From Malania oleifera (lineage: Eukaryota > Streptophyta > Magnoliopsida > Santalales > Ximeniaceae), in the NCBI RefSeq assembly GCF_029873635.1, contig NC_080420.1, positions 56,827,457-56,891,456 on the forward strand: DNA of 64,000 nt, written 5' to 3'. Shown one piece after another: positions 35,786 through 47,300 of the stretch. How positions within the stretch are numbered: position 1 is the stretch's first letter; each line of letters opens with the position of its first letter. The notes beneath the pieces were generated by a model that saw nothing but the letters and a program-made list of their open reading frames with translations, had not been told where the DNA came from and did no database searches. A program made the position numbers and the translations under genes.

Positions 35786-37923
35786 TGTTAATTCGGGTGT
35801 AATCCCAAGAGGGGGGGGGTGAATTGGGTATTTTAAAATTCTTTAAGTACTTAAGCCCTATTTCATTATTTAAGAAATTAATTGCTGGTGCTTGAAATTA
35901 ATTCAAATAATTATCTTACTAAATTCTCTTTTACCCAATTAATTATCAAGTGCATATAATATAAATCAGCATACAAACATGCAAAAGCTGATAATGAAAT
36001 GCAAGCAGAAATTAAAAAGATAAGGGAAGAGAGAAGGCAAACACGATTTTACGAGGTTCAGCCAACGCGACCTATGTCCTCGCCTTGAGCAACCCACTCA
36101 AGGATTTCACTAAATCCCTGATCCTTTAACTGGGATGGAGCTTCCCTTACAATCCGCTGCTTACAAGAGGCACAACTTCCTCCTTACCTGGTTTACAACC
36201 CGAATCATGATTACAATATAGAATTTCAAATCTACAAAAAACTCAATATTGCTTCTAACAAAGTTAGTGAGTACAATGGAAAATCCTAACACATATCCAT
36301 ATGATAAAACTTGAAGCTCAGTATGTATGTAATGACGTAATCGTTATATGAATGATATTCTTCACCAAATTTCCTTTTAATCAAATCTCCCAAAATAATT
36401 ATATAAGTAAATGCTTTGGAGAACTTAGGATTTTAGTTCAACTTACAAGATGTAAGAATACCGAATATGATTTTATTAAAAAATTGGTCTTGAATATTAT
36501 GAAGATCTAAGTCCTTGCTATAAAATAATTTGTAAGGTTGAATCTTTGAATAAATAAAAGGCTTTGAAAATTGCAAAGATTTGAAACACAACTTGCCACA
36601 ACAATATTTCTCACAAATGTATATTGAGAACCTTTATACTTTTCAATCAGGTAGATTTTGCAATAACAAAGTATTGAGTCCTTGAGTGAAAATAAGAACT
36701 TGAAGATCACCAAATATTCGATGTTTAGAAAATCCTTTCACAAATAAATTTATTTTATATAACAACAAAATGATTTTTCTTTTTCAATAAGAGTAATAGA
36801 TGTATGAGTATGAGATATGAAAACTCTTCAAGATATCTATATATTTAAAAGCACAAACCAATCCCTTGTTTACTAAACCTCAATCACCAAAGCTTGCTAT
36901 CAAGATGTGTAAATGAAATCCCTTCGTTTTGCTGAGATGATTTGCCCAAACTTGATGAGTATAAGTTGGAGTGCAGACAATCGTATTGCAATATGTTCAA
37001 GTTTCTCAATATTATTTAAAAACTTGGGGCACTAGGGTTTAGATGTTGATTATATAGGTAATCTTGGCTTTAAAATAAGTCCTGACCATTGGATTAAATT
37101 GATCAAGTGTATAACCCGTGTGTTCTCTCGCTAAAGATCAAAATTTTAAACTTCCCATAGGTTCATACGACTGAGGTCTAGGGTTTAGACATCTGATGTT
37201 CCTTAAAGCTTCAAAAAATTAAACTGGACATAAAGTTAGACGTCTGAAGTTGAGGTTCAGACTTCTAAAGTCCCTGCTTCAAATGACTGAACTTAAGGTT
37301 CAGACGTCTGAAGATGTTCTACCTGTTCTGTGTTTCAGCAATTAATTCTTCAGACGACTGAACTAATTCTTCAGTCTTCTAATGAAATTCTTCAGACATC
37401 TAAAGTAAAACTTTAGTCGTCTGAAGTTGGATCTTCATACATCTTAGGATAATCCTCAGTCGTCTGGGCAGTCTAACTTCAGTTTTTTATTTTATTTTAT
37501 TTTCAAAACTCATTTTGCTTTCTTGCTTTTCATGTTCATAAAACATTTTCTGGGATTGTAAATAGAGTCTCTAAATTAATAAATAACCCCTAAAATATTT
37601 TCATGAGATGCATGAGTCCTAAGGTCAGTCTAGGGTATATTTTGAGTTTCGAATAAAATCATATGAAATATGTAAATACATTCAGTTCTAAATACCCATT
37701 CCAATGACGATCTTGAACTTGACGCTTGCATCTTCATTCTTCTACTCTTTTAGTTCCATGGATTGTGCCAAGACGTATATATTTTAATCCTCATGGCTTC
37801 CATGACTTTCTAGCCTTCTTTTCGTGCATGCTAAACATTATTCTTGTTCACAATCTCAATGCACAGATCAAATACCAAGTGATTTGCCATTATCAAAATA
37901 GGATTGGACTCATAGAGTCAACA
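35786..37923 (-). repeat. SIRE-like Ty1/copia 3' LTR
   Basis: 2138 bp, from TGTTAATTCGGGTGTAATCCC to ATAGAGTCAACA on the plus strand. It has the block 'TTTACGAGGTTCAGCCAACGCG' read in two parts, with the ACTCAAGGATT segment (36045-36110) familiar from plant SIRE/Maximus LTRs. It abuts a polypurine region whose plus strand is ATCTCCCCTTTTTTGATGATGACAAA (split: ATCTCCCC, then TTTTTTGATGATGACAAA). It carries TTCAGACGTCTGAA palindromes in its U3. Confidence 0.78.
37160..37475 (-). promoter_or_regulatory. SIRE-like U3 palindrome array (TTCAGACGTCTGAA)
   Basis: Perfect 14-bp palindrome at 37300-37313. Variants at about 37168 (ACGACTGAGG), 37235 (TTAGACGTCTGAA), 37255, 37349 (TTCAGACGACTGAA), 37378, 37391, 37414 and 37454. 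Spacing is 20-50 bp. The ACGT core is a classic bZIP target. Confidence 0.75.
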
Positions 37924-39884
37924 ATCTCCCCTTTTTTGATGATGACAAATATATGAGCAAAAATATAAAATGGGTTATGCCTAACAAGGTTCCCCCTCAA
38001 ATAATACACAATCAAATATTCAGCAATATGAAATATGCTCATATACAATTAATTTTGCCAACTATTTTTGCTATAACCTGATATTCTTCCTCCTCTTTCG
38101 ACATCAACAAAAAGGTATTTAACAAAAATGTTCGGACATAATCTTATATTTTTCTCCCCCTTTAAATTTCAAAATTTTTAAAAATATTCAACCTTCAGAT
38201 TTAAAAAATTGTTAATTCAATTTACTTCTCTCCTTTGCTAATGTAAAAAACTGTGGTGTTGAATTAAATTACAATGTGAACATACACAGTGTGTCAAATT
38301 TCATAGACATGGATGAGCAAAAACAGTCACTAAAGTTGAAAAGTTATGTGAGGATTAACATGTGTCAGTTAACATGCACTCTTCATGATATGAGTTTAAT
38401 ACCAAATGTGAACAAATGTGATACCAAATGGGAACAAATGAGCTGAATTTGAAATTTTTAATCAATTTTGAATATTAAGTGATGTTGCTCCCCCTGAATT
38501 ATGTCATCTAATATATTTTTAGGCAACTTATCGACTATGCATCAGGCCTAATTCACGTATAATTTGGATAACCCTATCCTCCGCAAGTGGTTTCGTGAAT
38601 ATATTTGCCTATTGTTCATCTGTGCATATAAACTCAAGTGTCACATCTCCTTTTTGTACATGATCACGAAGAAAATTATGTCTAATTTTTTATATGTTTA
38701 GTTCATGAATGTAATATAGGATTCTTTGAGATGTTTATTGCATTCGTATCATCGCATCTTATAGGAATTGTGTCATAACTTAATCTAAAATCTGTCAGTT
38801 GTTACTTCATATATAGCGTTTGAGCACAACAACTTCCTGCCGCTATGTATTTTACCTTAGCTGTAGAAAGAGCAACTGAATTTTACTTCTTAGAAAACCA
38901 AGAGAATAAAGAATGTCCTAAGAAATGATATGTAACACGTGCTCTTCCTATCCACTTTGCTACCAGAGAAATCAGCATCAGAATAGCTGATAATCTCAAA
39001 GGATGTATACTTAGGATACCATAACCCCAGTTCAATAGTTCCTATCAGGTATCTAAGTATTCATTTGACAGCTAACAAATGTGACTCTTTTGGTGCATCC
39101 TGAAATCTTGCGTACAAACATATGCTGAACATTATGTTAGGTCTACTGGCAATTAGATATAGTAAGCTACCGATCATTCCATGATAGAGCTTGAAATCTA
39201 CTGGTATACCTTGTTCCTATTTGTCTAATTTCAAAGAAGAGCTCATAGGTGTCCCTAGTATTTTTCCATCTTCCATATTAAACTTTTTGAGCAGATCTCT
39301 AATGTATTTCGATTGATTTATAAAAATTCCATGTTTCAATTGTTTGATCTAAAATCCTAGGAAGAAATTTAGTTCACCCATAATGCTCAACTCGAATTCA
39401 TTTTGCATAGTGCTTGCAAAATCATTGCATAAGTCTTTATTTTTTGTTCCAAATATGATATCATCTACATATACTTGAACTAGGAGCATGTCATCGTTCT
39501 TAGACTTTATGAAAAGTGTTTTGTCTATCCTCCCTCTGATAAATCCATTGTCAGTAGAAAGCCACTTAGTCTCTCATACCAAGCTCTAAGAGCTTGCTTT
39601 AAACCGTACAAAACTTTTTTTAGTCTATAAACGTGATCAGGATTCTTATGGTTTTCAAAACCCAAGGGTTGTTCTACATATACCTCTTCACTTATGTAGC
39701 CATTTAAAAATGCGCTTTTGACATCCATTTGATACAACTTGAAATACTTAAAAGCATCATAGGCTAAAAGCATTCGAATGACTTCCATTCTAGGTACAGG
39801 TGCAAAGGTTTCTTCAAAATCTATTCCTTCTTCCTGGTTATATCCTTGACCTACTTGTCTTGCCTTATTTCTAACAAGGCACGA
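37924..39884 (-). pseudogene. SIRE-like copia RT and RNase H (3' part of pol)
   Basis: Read leftward: RT starts at the break (39884) with RQVGQGYNQEEGIDFEETFA (39850-39800), then PVPRMEVIR, 'YQMDVKSAFLNGYISEEVYV' and 'VYRLKKVLYGLKQALRAWY'. YVDDMIF reads LADDMIF at about 39440-39460. RNase H segments follow: 'GSLLYLIASRPNIMFS', 'YSDADFSG', and a degraded SxAEAEY region near 38860. The tail to 37924 is noncoding. Frameshifts near 39525 and multiple stops make it dead. The 5' half of the element is missing, cut at the junction with the next LTR. Confidence 0.85.
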
Positions 39885-41205
39885 CTAGCAACACATAAAG
39901 GTGACTTAGTCTTCCACGGCAAACTCCAAGGTTTAGATCGAGATCAGAATGCTGCAAGGTTTGACCAAGTGCATGACCAAGTGACACCTTGGAGCAACCA
40001 CGTCGAGATATTGAAAAAGAACTAAAATTTAGAAAAATCAAGAGTCTCAATGAAGTGTTCGACTAAAAGACCTTCAGGGGCGACTATGTCGAGATACTAA
40101 GATTTCCTAAGGATCGAGATACTGCAAGTCTCGACCATCAGCTTGACCATAAAGACACTGAGGCGCGATGAAGTCGAAGACATTGAATATTTGAATCCCT
40201 AACTTCCCGCAAGATCCGACTAGGGCATGCACACGAATGACAGAAGGGCGACTTGGTTGATAGCGATGATCTTTTGCACGAGATTTGCTGCAAACTTTCC
40301 TAATTTGTAAAACAAACCTTGTAAACCCTAGATCTTATAAGTATTCACTATGAACACAAGCTCTGGGTTCCTTTTTGGCCTCTCTTAGGTTAGTGACAAA
40401 CCTAGGAAATCATTGAGAGTCAAGTTAGAACAGGAGTAGAGTAGTTTCAGTTTGTGTATGGAGTGTCCGACGGCCTGTGACAACCGGCGGTGTTCATACA
40501 ATATCCGTGTATATTAAGATCTCTTCTTGTACTTCTGGTGTTAGTGATAGACATTTGAAATGATAAAGGGATGATCTTTTTACTCATGCTTTCATTTAAT
40601 ACTTCCAATTTACTGCTTTCCATTTACTTGCTGTATGTTTGATGAAAGATTACAGATAAGGATAAGCACTGCTACGTATCAGTTAGAGGGAAATAGTCAG
40701 CTACGGAACAGTGGAGGTGTTCGTTATCGTTGAGATAGGGTATACTCCGGTTCCCGACTGTACTCTGAACTATTGGTGTACCCTTACGACCCTATGCCCT
40801 CGATCGCCCCTCTCCCGCTTTGGCCTATTCAAGTTAGTACTTCGATGGAAGTCTGGATAAGCGTAGTTAGAAGCATGGCATCCACCATCTGATTCAGATC
40901 ACAGTATTGCTTTGTAGGAGTAGGGTAACTTAGAAATTTACTTGCTTTCTAGTAGTTTAGATTTATTTGCTTTCAGTTACATGCTTTACAATAGTTGTTA
41001 GATAATCACCATTGCAAAATACCATCTTTCACTTTTTTTCATAACAAGGCTTTAGTAAACTAAATTGGAAGTGGTTTAATAACTGTGCTTTAAGTTTTCG
41101 TGGATTGATACCTGAGTTACCCACTTTCTACTGAACTTGGGATAGTTAGGTTTTTATAAATATTATTTTTGATAGTTAATGACCCAAGCCTTGGCGAGCC
41201 TATGA
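39885..41205 (+). repeat. Athila-like 5' LTR (truncated)
   Basis: It matches the right copy from CACGACTAGCAA to CTTGGCGAGCCTA. It contains imperfect palindromes of the type CGACTATGTCG (40081-40091) and GCGACTTGGTTGATAGCG. Confidence 0.65.
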
Positions 41206-42708
41206 TAACCTAATGTTACATGCATAAGCTTTTCAATTATATGATTTCATTATGCTCACTAAAAATGTAGTAAATTAGTTGTGTAAAGATCACATAACAT
41301 GGCTGACAACTTGATATTACTCTAGGTCGTTGATTAGTGGTTTGTTCGAGTTAATACTACAATGTAAGCTCTAGTATTTACATGGTACTTCACAGGGCTA
41401 AAAATACACTTACATGTGATTTGTAACACTTAGGGTTCTTTGAGAGAATTGAGAGAACAATTGTGGCGACTATAACACCTTGTGAGGTACTATTGATCCA
41501 TTCGTTCATTGCTCAAGTTTTTGATGTCAAACTCTGAGTTTATAAAACTCAACTTTCCTTCTTTTTTTTGGATTTCCTTTGACAACTAGTCTTTACTTTT
41601 GTATTTGCTAGCTTAGAGGTGACATCAAGTGGGGAGAAATAAATCTAGGTCTTGTAACTTACTGAAGACATAAAGGTTAAACCCCCATAGAGATTGATTT
41701 TTTCCATGGACTCTTGTTCGAACTACGTTCTCATTGGAAACATGAAGACAATATAAAAAGGTGATGATTGTTTCAGCTGACCATGGAATGAAGGAAAATG
41801 AAAAAGAAAGAGAAACTGAGTATATAAAAATGAAATCAAAAATATACACCTACTCTGTGAAAAGATAAAAAAGGTCAAGCTGAGGACACACACTATGAAT
41901 TTGCACATATGAAGGATCTTCTGACCAATGCATTTACTGAATTCACGCAAGTATAGGAATAAGTTCCTCTAGGGCAATCTTGTTTAAATGTGGCGAGTGA
42001 GTGAGAAGATGTTATGGTGAAGGATCCGACACCTCAGTAATGGCTGGATTCCATTCTTATAAGACTAGTTCACTCCATACTTCTAGTGTTAGTTCTTTAA
42101 TATGTGGGACGTTTGATCATGACACTCTTTCTCATGTATGAGAGTGAACCCATTCTCTTAAGTGAATTTTGAGGGAATAAACCAGTGAGGCTGAGTCAAG
42201 AAGACCATTCTATAGGTGCCTCCGATCATTCTAAGTGAGACAAGTCACATCCTTTACACATGTTGTGTGACGTGGCCTATACATACTTGGATTTACATGC
42301 TAATATTAACTTTGAATTATAATCATGGGTTGATTCCTTGTGAGTGGTGTCTTGAGATAGCTGTGTTGTGTTGAGTTTTGCATGATTGAAATGCTGTAGA
42401 GTGTGTGTATAATGGAGTTGTGTATGAAGGAATCTATCTATAATAAGGTTATATCTCTGTATGTAAAATGGTATAATTCTGTTGCATGTGTTCTTATATT
42501 TTGTTTACTGCATTGGTGTTTGTGGGTATCACCCTGGAAACCCTCACAAGACTAGAACTCATCCACTAGGATCAACCTAGGGGTTTAAAGCCTTCTTGCA
42601 TATAGTAAGTGTAATTGTATTTCCTGCGAAAGAGGATATAGGTAGAATTTGGTAGTTTTCTTAGATTTTGCTTTGCTTAAGGACTAGTAAAGTATAAGTT
42701 GGGGGTTG
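41206..42708 (+). other. Internal remnant of the Athila-like element
   Basis: No recognisable gag or pol. The right end is the purine/G-rich tract before the 3' LTR. Content otherwise unassigned. Confidence 0.4.
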
Positions 42709-44267
42709 TGATGAGTCCGTAAAACACATGATTTTAGAACCTCATTTACCTTTGTTTATCCTTATTTTATTATGTATTTACCTAGAGTTATCATTGTTCA
42801 GAGCTATACAAGGTTTGTTTGTCTTTTCAAGAAAAACAAGTTAAAACCATGGAGTTAGGCATTATAAGAAGCCAAGGAGGATTTGGAGGATTCAAAGCTT
42901 GAATTTAGACATTCAGCCAAGCTCCAGAAGCTTTAGATCATAAATAGACAAGAAGATGATGCTTAACCATGTGGCACGACTAGCAAACCACAGGGGCGAC
43001 TTAGTCTTCCACTCCAAGGTTTAGACTAAGAGCAGAATACTGCAAGGTTTGACCAAGTGCGAGACCAAGTGACACCCTAGAGCAACCACGTTAGGATACT
43101 AAGATAGAACTGAAATTCAAAAATATTGAGAGTCTTGACGAAGTGTTCGACCAAGAGATCTTCTGGGGCGACTATGTCAAGATATTGAGATTTCCTGATG
43201 ATTGAGATATTGCAAGTCTCGACCATCAGCTCGACCATCAGGACCCTGAGGCACGACAAAGTCGAAGACATTGAAGATTCAAATCCCTGACTTCTCGCAA
43301 GATCTGACTAGGGTGCGCACAAGAATGCCAGAGGAGCGACTTAGTCGATAGCGAAGATCTGCTACGTGAGATTTGCTGCAAACTATCCTAACTTGTAAAA
43401 CAACCCTTGTAAACCCTAGAGCCTATAAGAATTTGTTATGAACACAAGCTCTGGGTTCCTTTTTAGCCTCTGTTAGGTTAGTGACAGACCTAGGAAGTCA
43501 TTAAGAGCCAAGTTAGAATAGAAGTAGAGTACTTTCAGGTTCATGTATGGAGTGTCTGACGTCCTATGACAACCGGCGGCGTTCATACAACAGCCGTGTA
43601 TATTAGGATCTTATTTTGTACTTCCAAGCGTTAGTGATAGACTTGATGAATGCAAAAGGGATGATCTTTTTACATGCTTTTATTTACAGCTTTCCTTTAC
43701 TGCTTTCATTTATGGTTTAGATTGTGATGATGTTTACTAATAAGATTAGAACCTATATTGCTTCAGTTAGGTACACGTATTAGGCTACAGTCTCCTATAG
43801 AGGTTCTCATGATCATTATGCTAGCGTATACTCTGGTTCCCGACCGTGCTCTAGACAGCTGGTGCACCCTTGCTACTTTATACCCTCAAACGACTCCTTG
43901 GATTGTTTTTCCAGGTTCCAGTTAGTTTAGTATAGTAAACTCACTAAACTTGAAGTAAGCAGAACAACATCCTAAACTATACTCATGTCTAAACACTGTT
44001 TTTTAGGAGTAGAGTTAATATGGATTAACTTGCTTTCATTTAATTGCTTTCCAATAGTTGGTTGGATTTCACCCATTGAAAAATACCACATTTTACTTCT
44101 TTTTCATAATAAGGCTATAAAAAACTAATCTGGAAGTGGTCTGATAACTGCGCTTTAAATCTCCTTGGATCGATACCTGAGTTACCTACTTTCTACTAAA
44201 CTTGGGATAGTTAGGTTTTATAAATATTACTTTTGGTAGTTAAGGACCTAAGCCTTGGCGAGCCTAC
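42709..44267 (+). repeat. Athila-like 3' LTR
   Basis: About 1.56 kb. It contains CGACTTAGTCG at 43337-43347 (arms CGACT/AGTCG around a T), a second CGACTTAGTC near 42998 and CGACTATGTC near 43160. The end is placed where similarity to the left copy stops. Confidence 0.65.
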
Positions 44268-46296
44268 CAAGGTCCAAACCATCGATGGTTTTGTGGGAGC
44301 TTGTAAAACCGTCGAATGTTTTGTTTGACCGCGGCCCAGTAACGATAAAACAGTGAAAAACAGAAGGGTTAAAACCCAAACTGTCAACAGTTTTGGGAAA
44401 ACTGTCTTTGGTTTCGTCAGGCAGAGGTTTAATTGTTCAGTCCTACATCTCATTTTTCTTAAGGAAAATCTAATTCTTCTCTTTCTCTCTCTTAGGGCTG
44501 CGACTCTCCTTCCTTCTCTCTTCAATTTCTCATCCAATTTTAGCCCAAATCAGTTGATAAACGTGATTTTGGGATCCAGGCGGCGATTCTCCGCAGTTTA
44601 ACCGGAGTAATTTCGAGAATCGGGCAGTTCAGGAACCACTCCAAAATTCGGGTAAGGAGATCGTTTTTGAGTTTTTTTTTTTATTATTTAATGAATATGG
44701 GTTAAGGAATATTAATATAGAGTGTTCTGGGGTTGATTTGACTGGTTTGGGGTTTATGAATACATGGATTTTTTCTTGTACGCCGCAAGCGCGAATTAGG
44801 GTCCCTGCAAGCTTATCTTTAGGAATTAGGTAAAGGGATAAATTAAGTCAGGTATTTTTAGAAAATTTATCATTTTATATATAGTATTTGATTCAGAAAT
44901 TATGTGTATGAAATAATGTAGTTTTGGGAATACTGATGTCTGAACTGAGAAAACCATAGAAACAAATTTTATGTTATTTTTTTTAGCAAAAATATGATTT
45001 TCCCAGACAGATAATATAAAACAGAGTAGCACTCACTTGTGTAGCATGAGTATAAATTCTATTGTAAATGATAGCATGTCAGAATATTTTATGATTTCAC
45101 AGAGCAAACATAATTTGATAACAATTTTTAGAAAAATTATAAGCAGTACAAAATTATGATATTTTCAGTATACTGTAATTATTCAGCTAGCCTAGATGTC
45201 GTGATTATTTAATCAGCCCAAATGTCGTGATTATTTAGCCGGCCCGGATGTCGTGATTATTCAGCTAGCACAGATGTCGTGATATTAAAAAACATATTAT
45301 AAAAGATTATTTAGAAATATTATTATGACAAAACATACACAGAATCATGAGACAATATTGTTACAGTTATTTATGAAATATACTATATGATAGCAGAACC
45401 CTAATGACTTAGTTTAGTTTTAGAGCACGGTACCGTAGCTATCAGTTCATATTAGTGCCACCACACGTCTTAGATAGAGTGTCGGTGTATGAAAGTCGAT
45501 TGAGTCCAGTGTAGTAGTGTGCCCCCTAGCAGTCCAAACCAAACTGGGCAAGCCAATCGTACTAACAGACAAGTTAGTTTTAGCTTAGCATGGTAGGTCA
45601 ACCATTGTCAGGTCCCGCCTACGGAATGCACAACCTAGTCATGTGGGTGTAATACATGACATCGGCTAGCTATCCATCCAGGGTATGTTTTCAGTATTAT
45701 ACAGATATAGTAGATGATTTATATGCGTACAGAAATGTATTATGGTATAGTATGTTATGTTGAAATATGATTTATTTAGACTTATACATTATATATTTAC
45801 CTGATTTGTCAAATACAGTTAATCATGTATAGTATATGTTTATAACACAATAATACTCATGTTGCCATACACTGATATTAACCTATCCCACTTACTGAGA
45901 GGTGTCTCACCCTAGAAATATAAACATTTCAAGAAATTCGGAGAGACGAGTGGAGTAAGCTCCGAGATAGAGGAAGTTGATAGTGCTACCTTGGCTGAAC
46001 GATAAGTAATTGAGTTGAGATCAGGGTGGGTTTTGTGTAATCCCTAGGATATTATGGTTCTTTTTGGGGATGTATATGTGTATATATGGCCATGGTAGAA
46101 CTATGGTATTGTATATAAGGTTGAGTAAATCATGGTTCCCACTGCATAGTTGATATGTATGTATGGACAAGAATATCCCTAGTTTTCCTTTGGGTCTGGG
46201 TTGATTTTGCTTATGTTTTATGGTATTAGAGTTATTATTATTATTGTTATTATTATGTGGAAAAAAAATATATAGCAGAGTTTTGGGGTTGTTACA
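44268..46296 (+). mobile_element. Truncated solo gypsy LTR S3
   Basis: It lacks the TGTA start but has the rest: palindromes AAACCATCGATGGTTT (44276-44291, perfect) and AAACTGTCAACAGTTT (44378-44393), CT-rich leader, four-copy minisatellite (45183-45288), ACGGTACCGT (45427-45436), GCCTACGG/CATGACAT box (45610-45662), and the end GGGGTTGTTACA. No duplication can be tested because the left end is lost. It is closest to S2 in its palindrome word. Confidence 0.75.
45183..45288 (+). repeat. 27-bp minisatellite in S3
   Basis: Four units with the core GATGTCGTGATTATT preceded by CAGCYAGCCYNG. The core resembles the reverse complement of the G1/G2 unit (GCAGATGCCGTGAT). Confidence 0.85.
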
Positions 46297-46841
46297 ACAG
46301 ATCATTTTATACCCAATATCTGTTTTACCGAAAATTCAGGTTTAATCATCTCCACAATTTATTTAACTCAAAATATGCATTTAAAGGAAAAACAGAGATA
46401 ACCAACCCACTCACTTTAATTCTTTACAAAATATGTATAATAAATCAAACCAATAATTTTAACCAGTCAAATCATTCGAAAAATCCACTACAATAATCCA
46501 GAAATTAAATATTTTAATTAAATCGATTAAACTTTAAAATATAATTACTATAAAAATCTCTAGGCTCACAAACATCAGTTTAATCAACTAATAATAATAA
46601 TAATAACCCAAAATCCAATTTCTATATGCCAAAATATTAAAAAAAAAAAAACATGTATATAATTCCTGTAAACTCATTTATAAAAATTCTTCACATAATT
46701 TATTCCCTTTACCTCACCCCATGAGTGGTTCCTACGACGCTCCTACGACAAATCCACTCCGATTAGAATGTTGGTGATCGAATTTGGAACCCAAGGGTAT
46801 TTCTCATTTTTCGATCGATGCACATTTGACCGAGAAAATCA

Positions 46842-46890
<49 letters not shown>

Positions 46891-47141
46891 TGAGGAAAGA
46901 GAAATGACGAGAGAGAGAGAGAGAGAGAGAGAGGGGAGAGTTTTCTAGGGGGGTTAATCCTCCTAGATACTTCCTGTTGAATTAGGAAGTATCCCGATTC
47001 TATTAACTTATATATATACATATTATACTATTATTATTATTATTATATTATATTATTTAATTATTATTATATTATTATTATTATTTTATTTTTTTAGGAT
47101 CATTCCACTAATATTGTATAACTATTTTTGGGGTCATTACA
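46297..47141 (-). repeat. Fragment of a G1-like gypsy LTR
   Basis: About 845 bp. It matches the U3/leader side of the G1 LTR around 10690-11123 (shared ATCYRCTYCGATNRGAATGTTGGTG-type text, gapped) and ends TTTTGGGGTCATTACA like an LTR edge. It contains two GA tracts (46844-46888 and 46910-46934) and AT-rich TTA repeats. The left part is missing at the S3 junction. Confidence 0.65.
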
Positions 47142-47300
47142 TTCTTGGCCTAGTTTACAAATAGCCTATGATTACCTTATAGGCATCCGATTTTGACATA
47201 AGTTAGAAGACATTATTGAATTATTATGGGAATAAAAGTGATGCTATGCTTTTGCTTAAGCAACTATGGTTGGGGGTACACTTTTATAATTTATTATAGA
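47142..47300 (+). repeat. Copia 3' LTR, truncated copy
   Basis: It matches the 5' LTR at 7810-8000 with shared CCTAGTTTA, AGCCTATGAT, AAGCAACTAT/GAGCAACTAT and TATAATTTATTATA words. This closes the copia element that starts at 7688. The left part is cut at the LTR fragment edge. Confidence 0.7.

Larger units (their letters stand above)
39885..44267 (+). mobile_element. Athila-like gypsy element, two LTRs, internal mostly lost
   Basis: Two direct copies match over ~1.3 kb: 39885-41205 (left, truncated at its 5' end by ~265 bp) and 42709-44267 (right, complete start TGATGAGTCCGTAAAACAC). The right copy is preceded by AAGTATAAGTTGGGGGTTG, the tract that precedes 3' LTRs in plant Athila-type elements. 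The ~1.5 kb internal part has no pol motif I can identify. The left copy abuts SIRE-like RT directly. Confidence 0.6.
7688..47300 (+). mobile_element. Old Ty1/copia element, host of the nested insertions
   Basis: The element is recognised from its pieces: a short 5' LTR and primer site (7688-8014), leader (8015-8769), gag, protease and pre-integrase (30460-32323), integrase core (34260-34530) and a 3' LTR end (47142-47300). These pieces are colinear on the plus strand. G1, S2 and other LTR elements separate them. The G1 and S2 gaps close cleanly on their target duplications. The right-hand part, including RT and RNase H, was not found and is probably deleted among the later insertions at 34530-47141. 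Confidence 0.75.
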
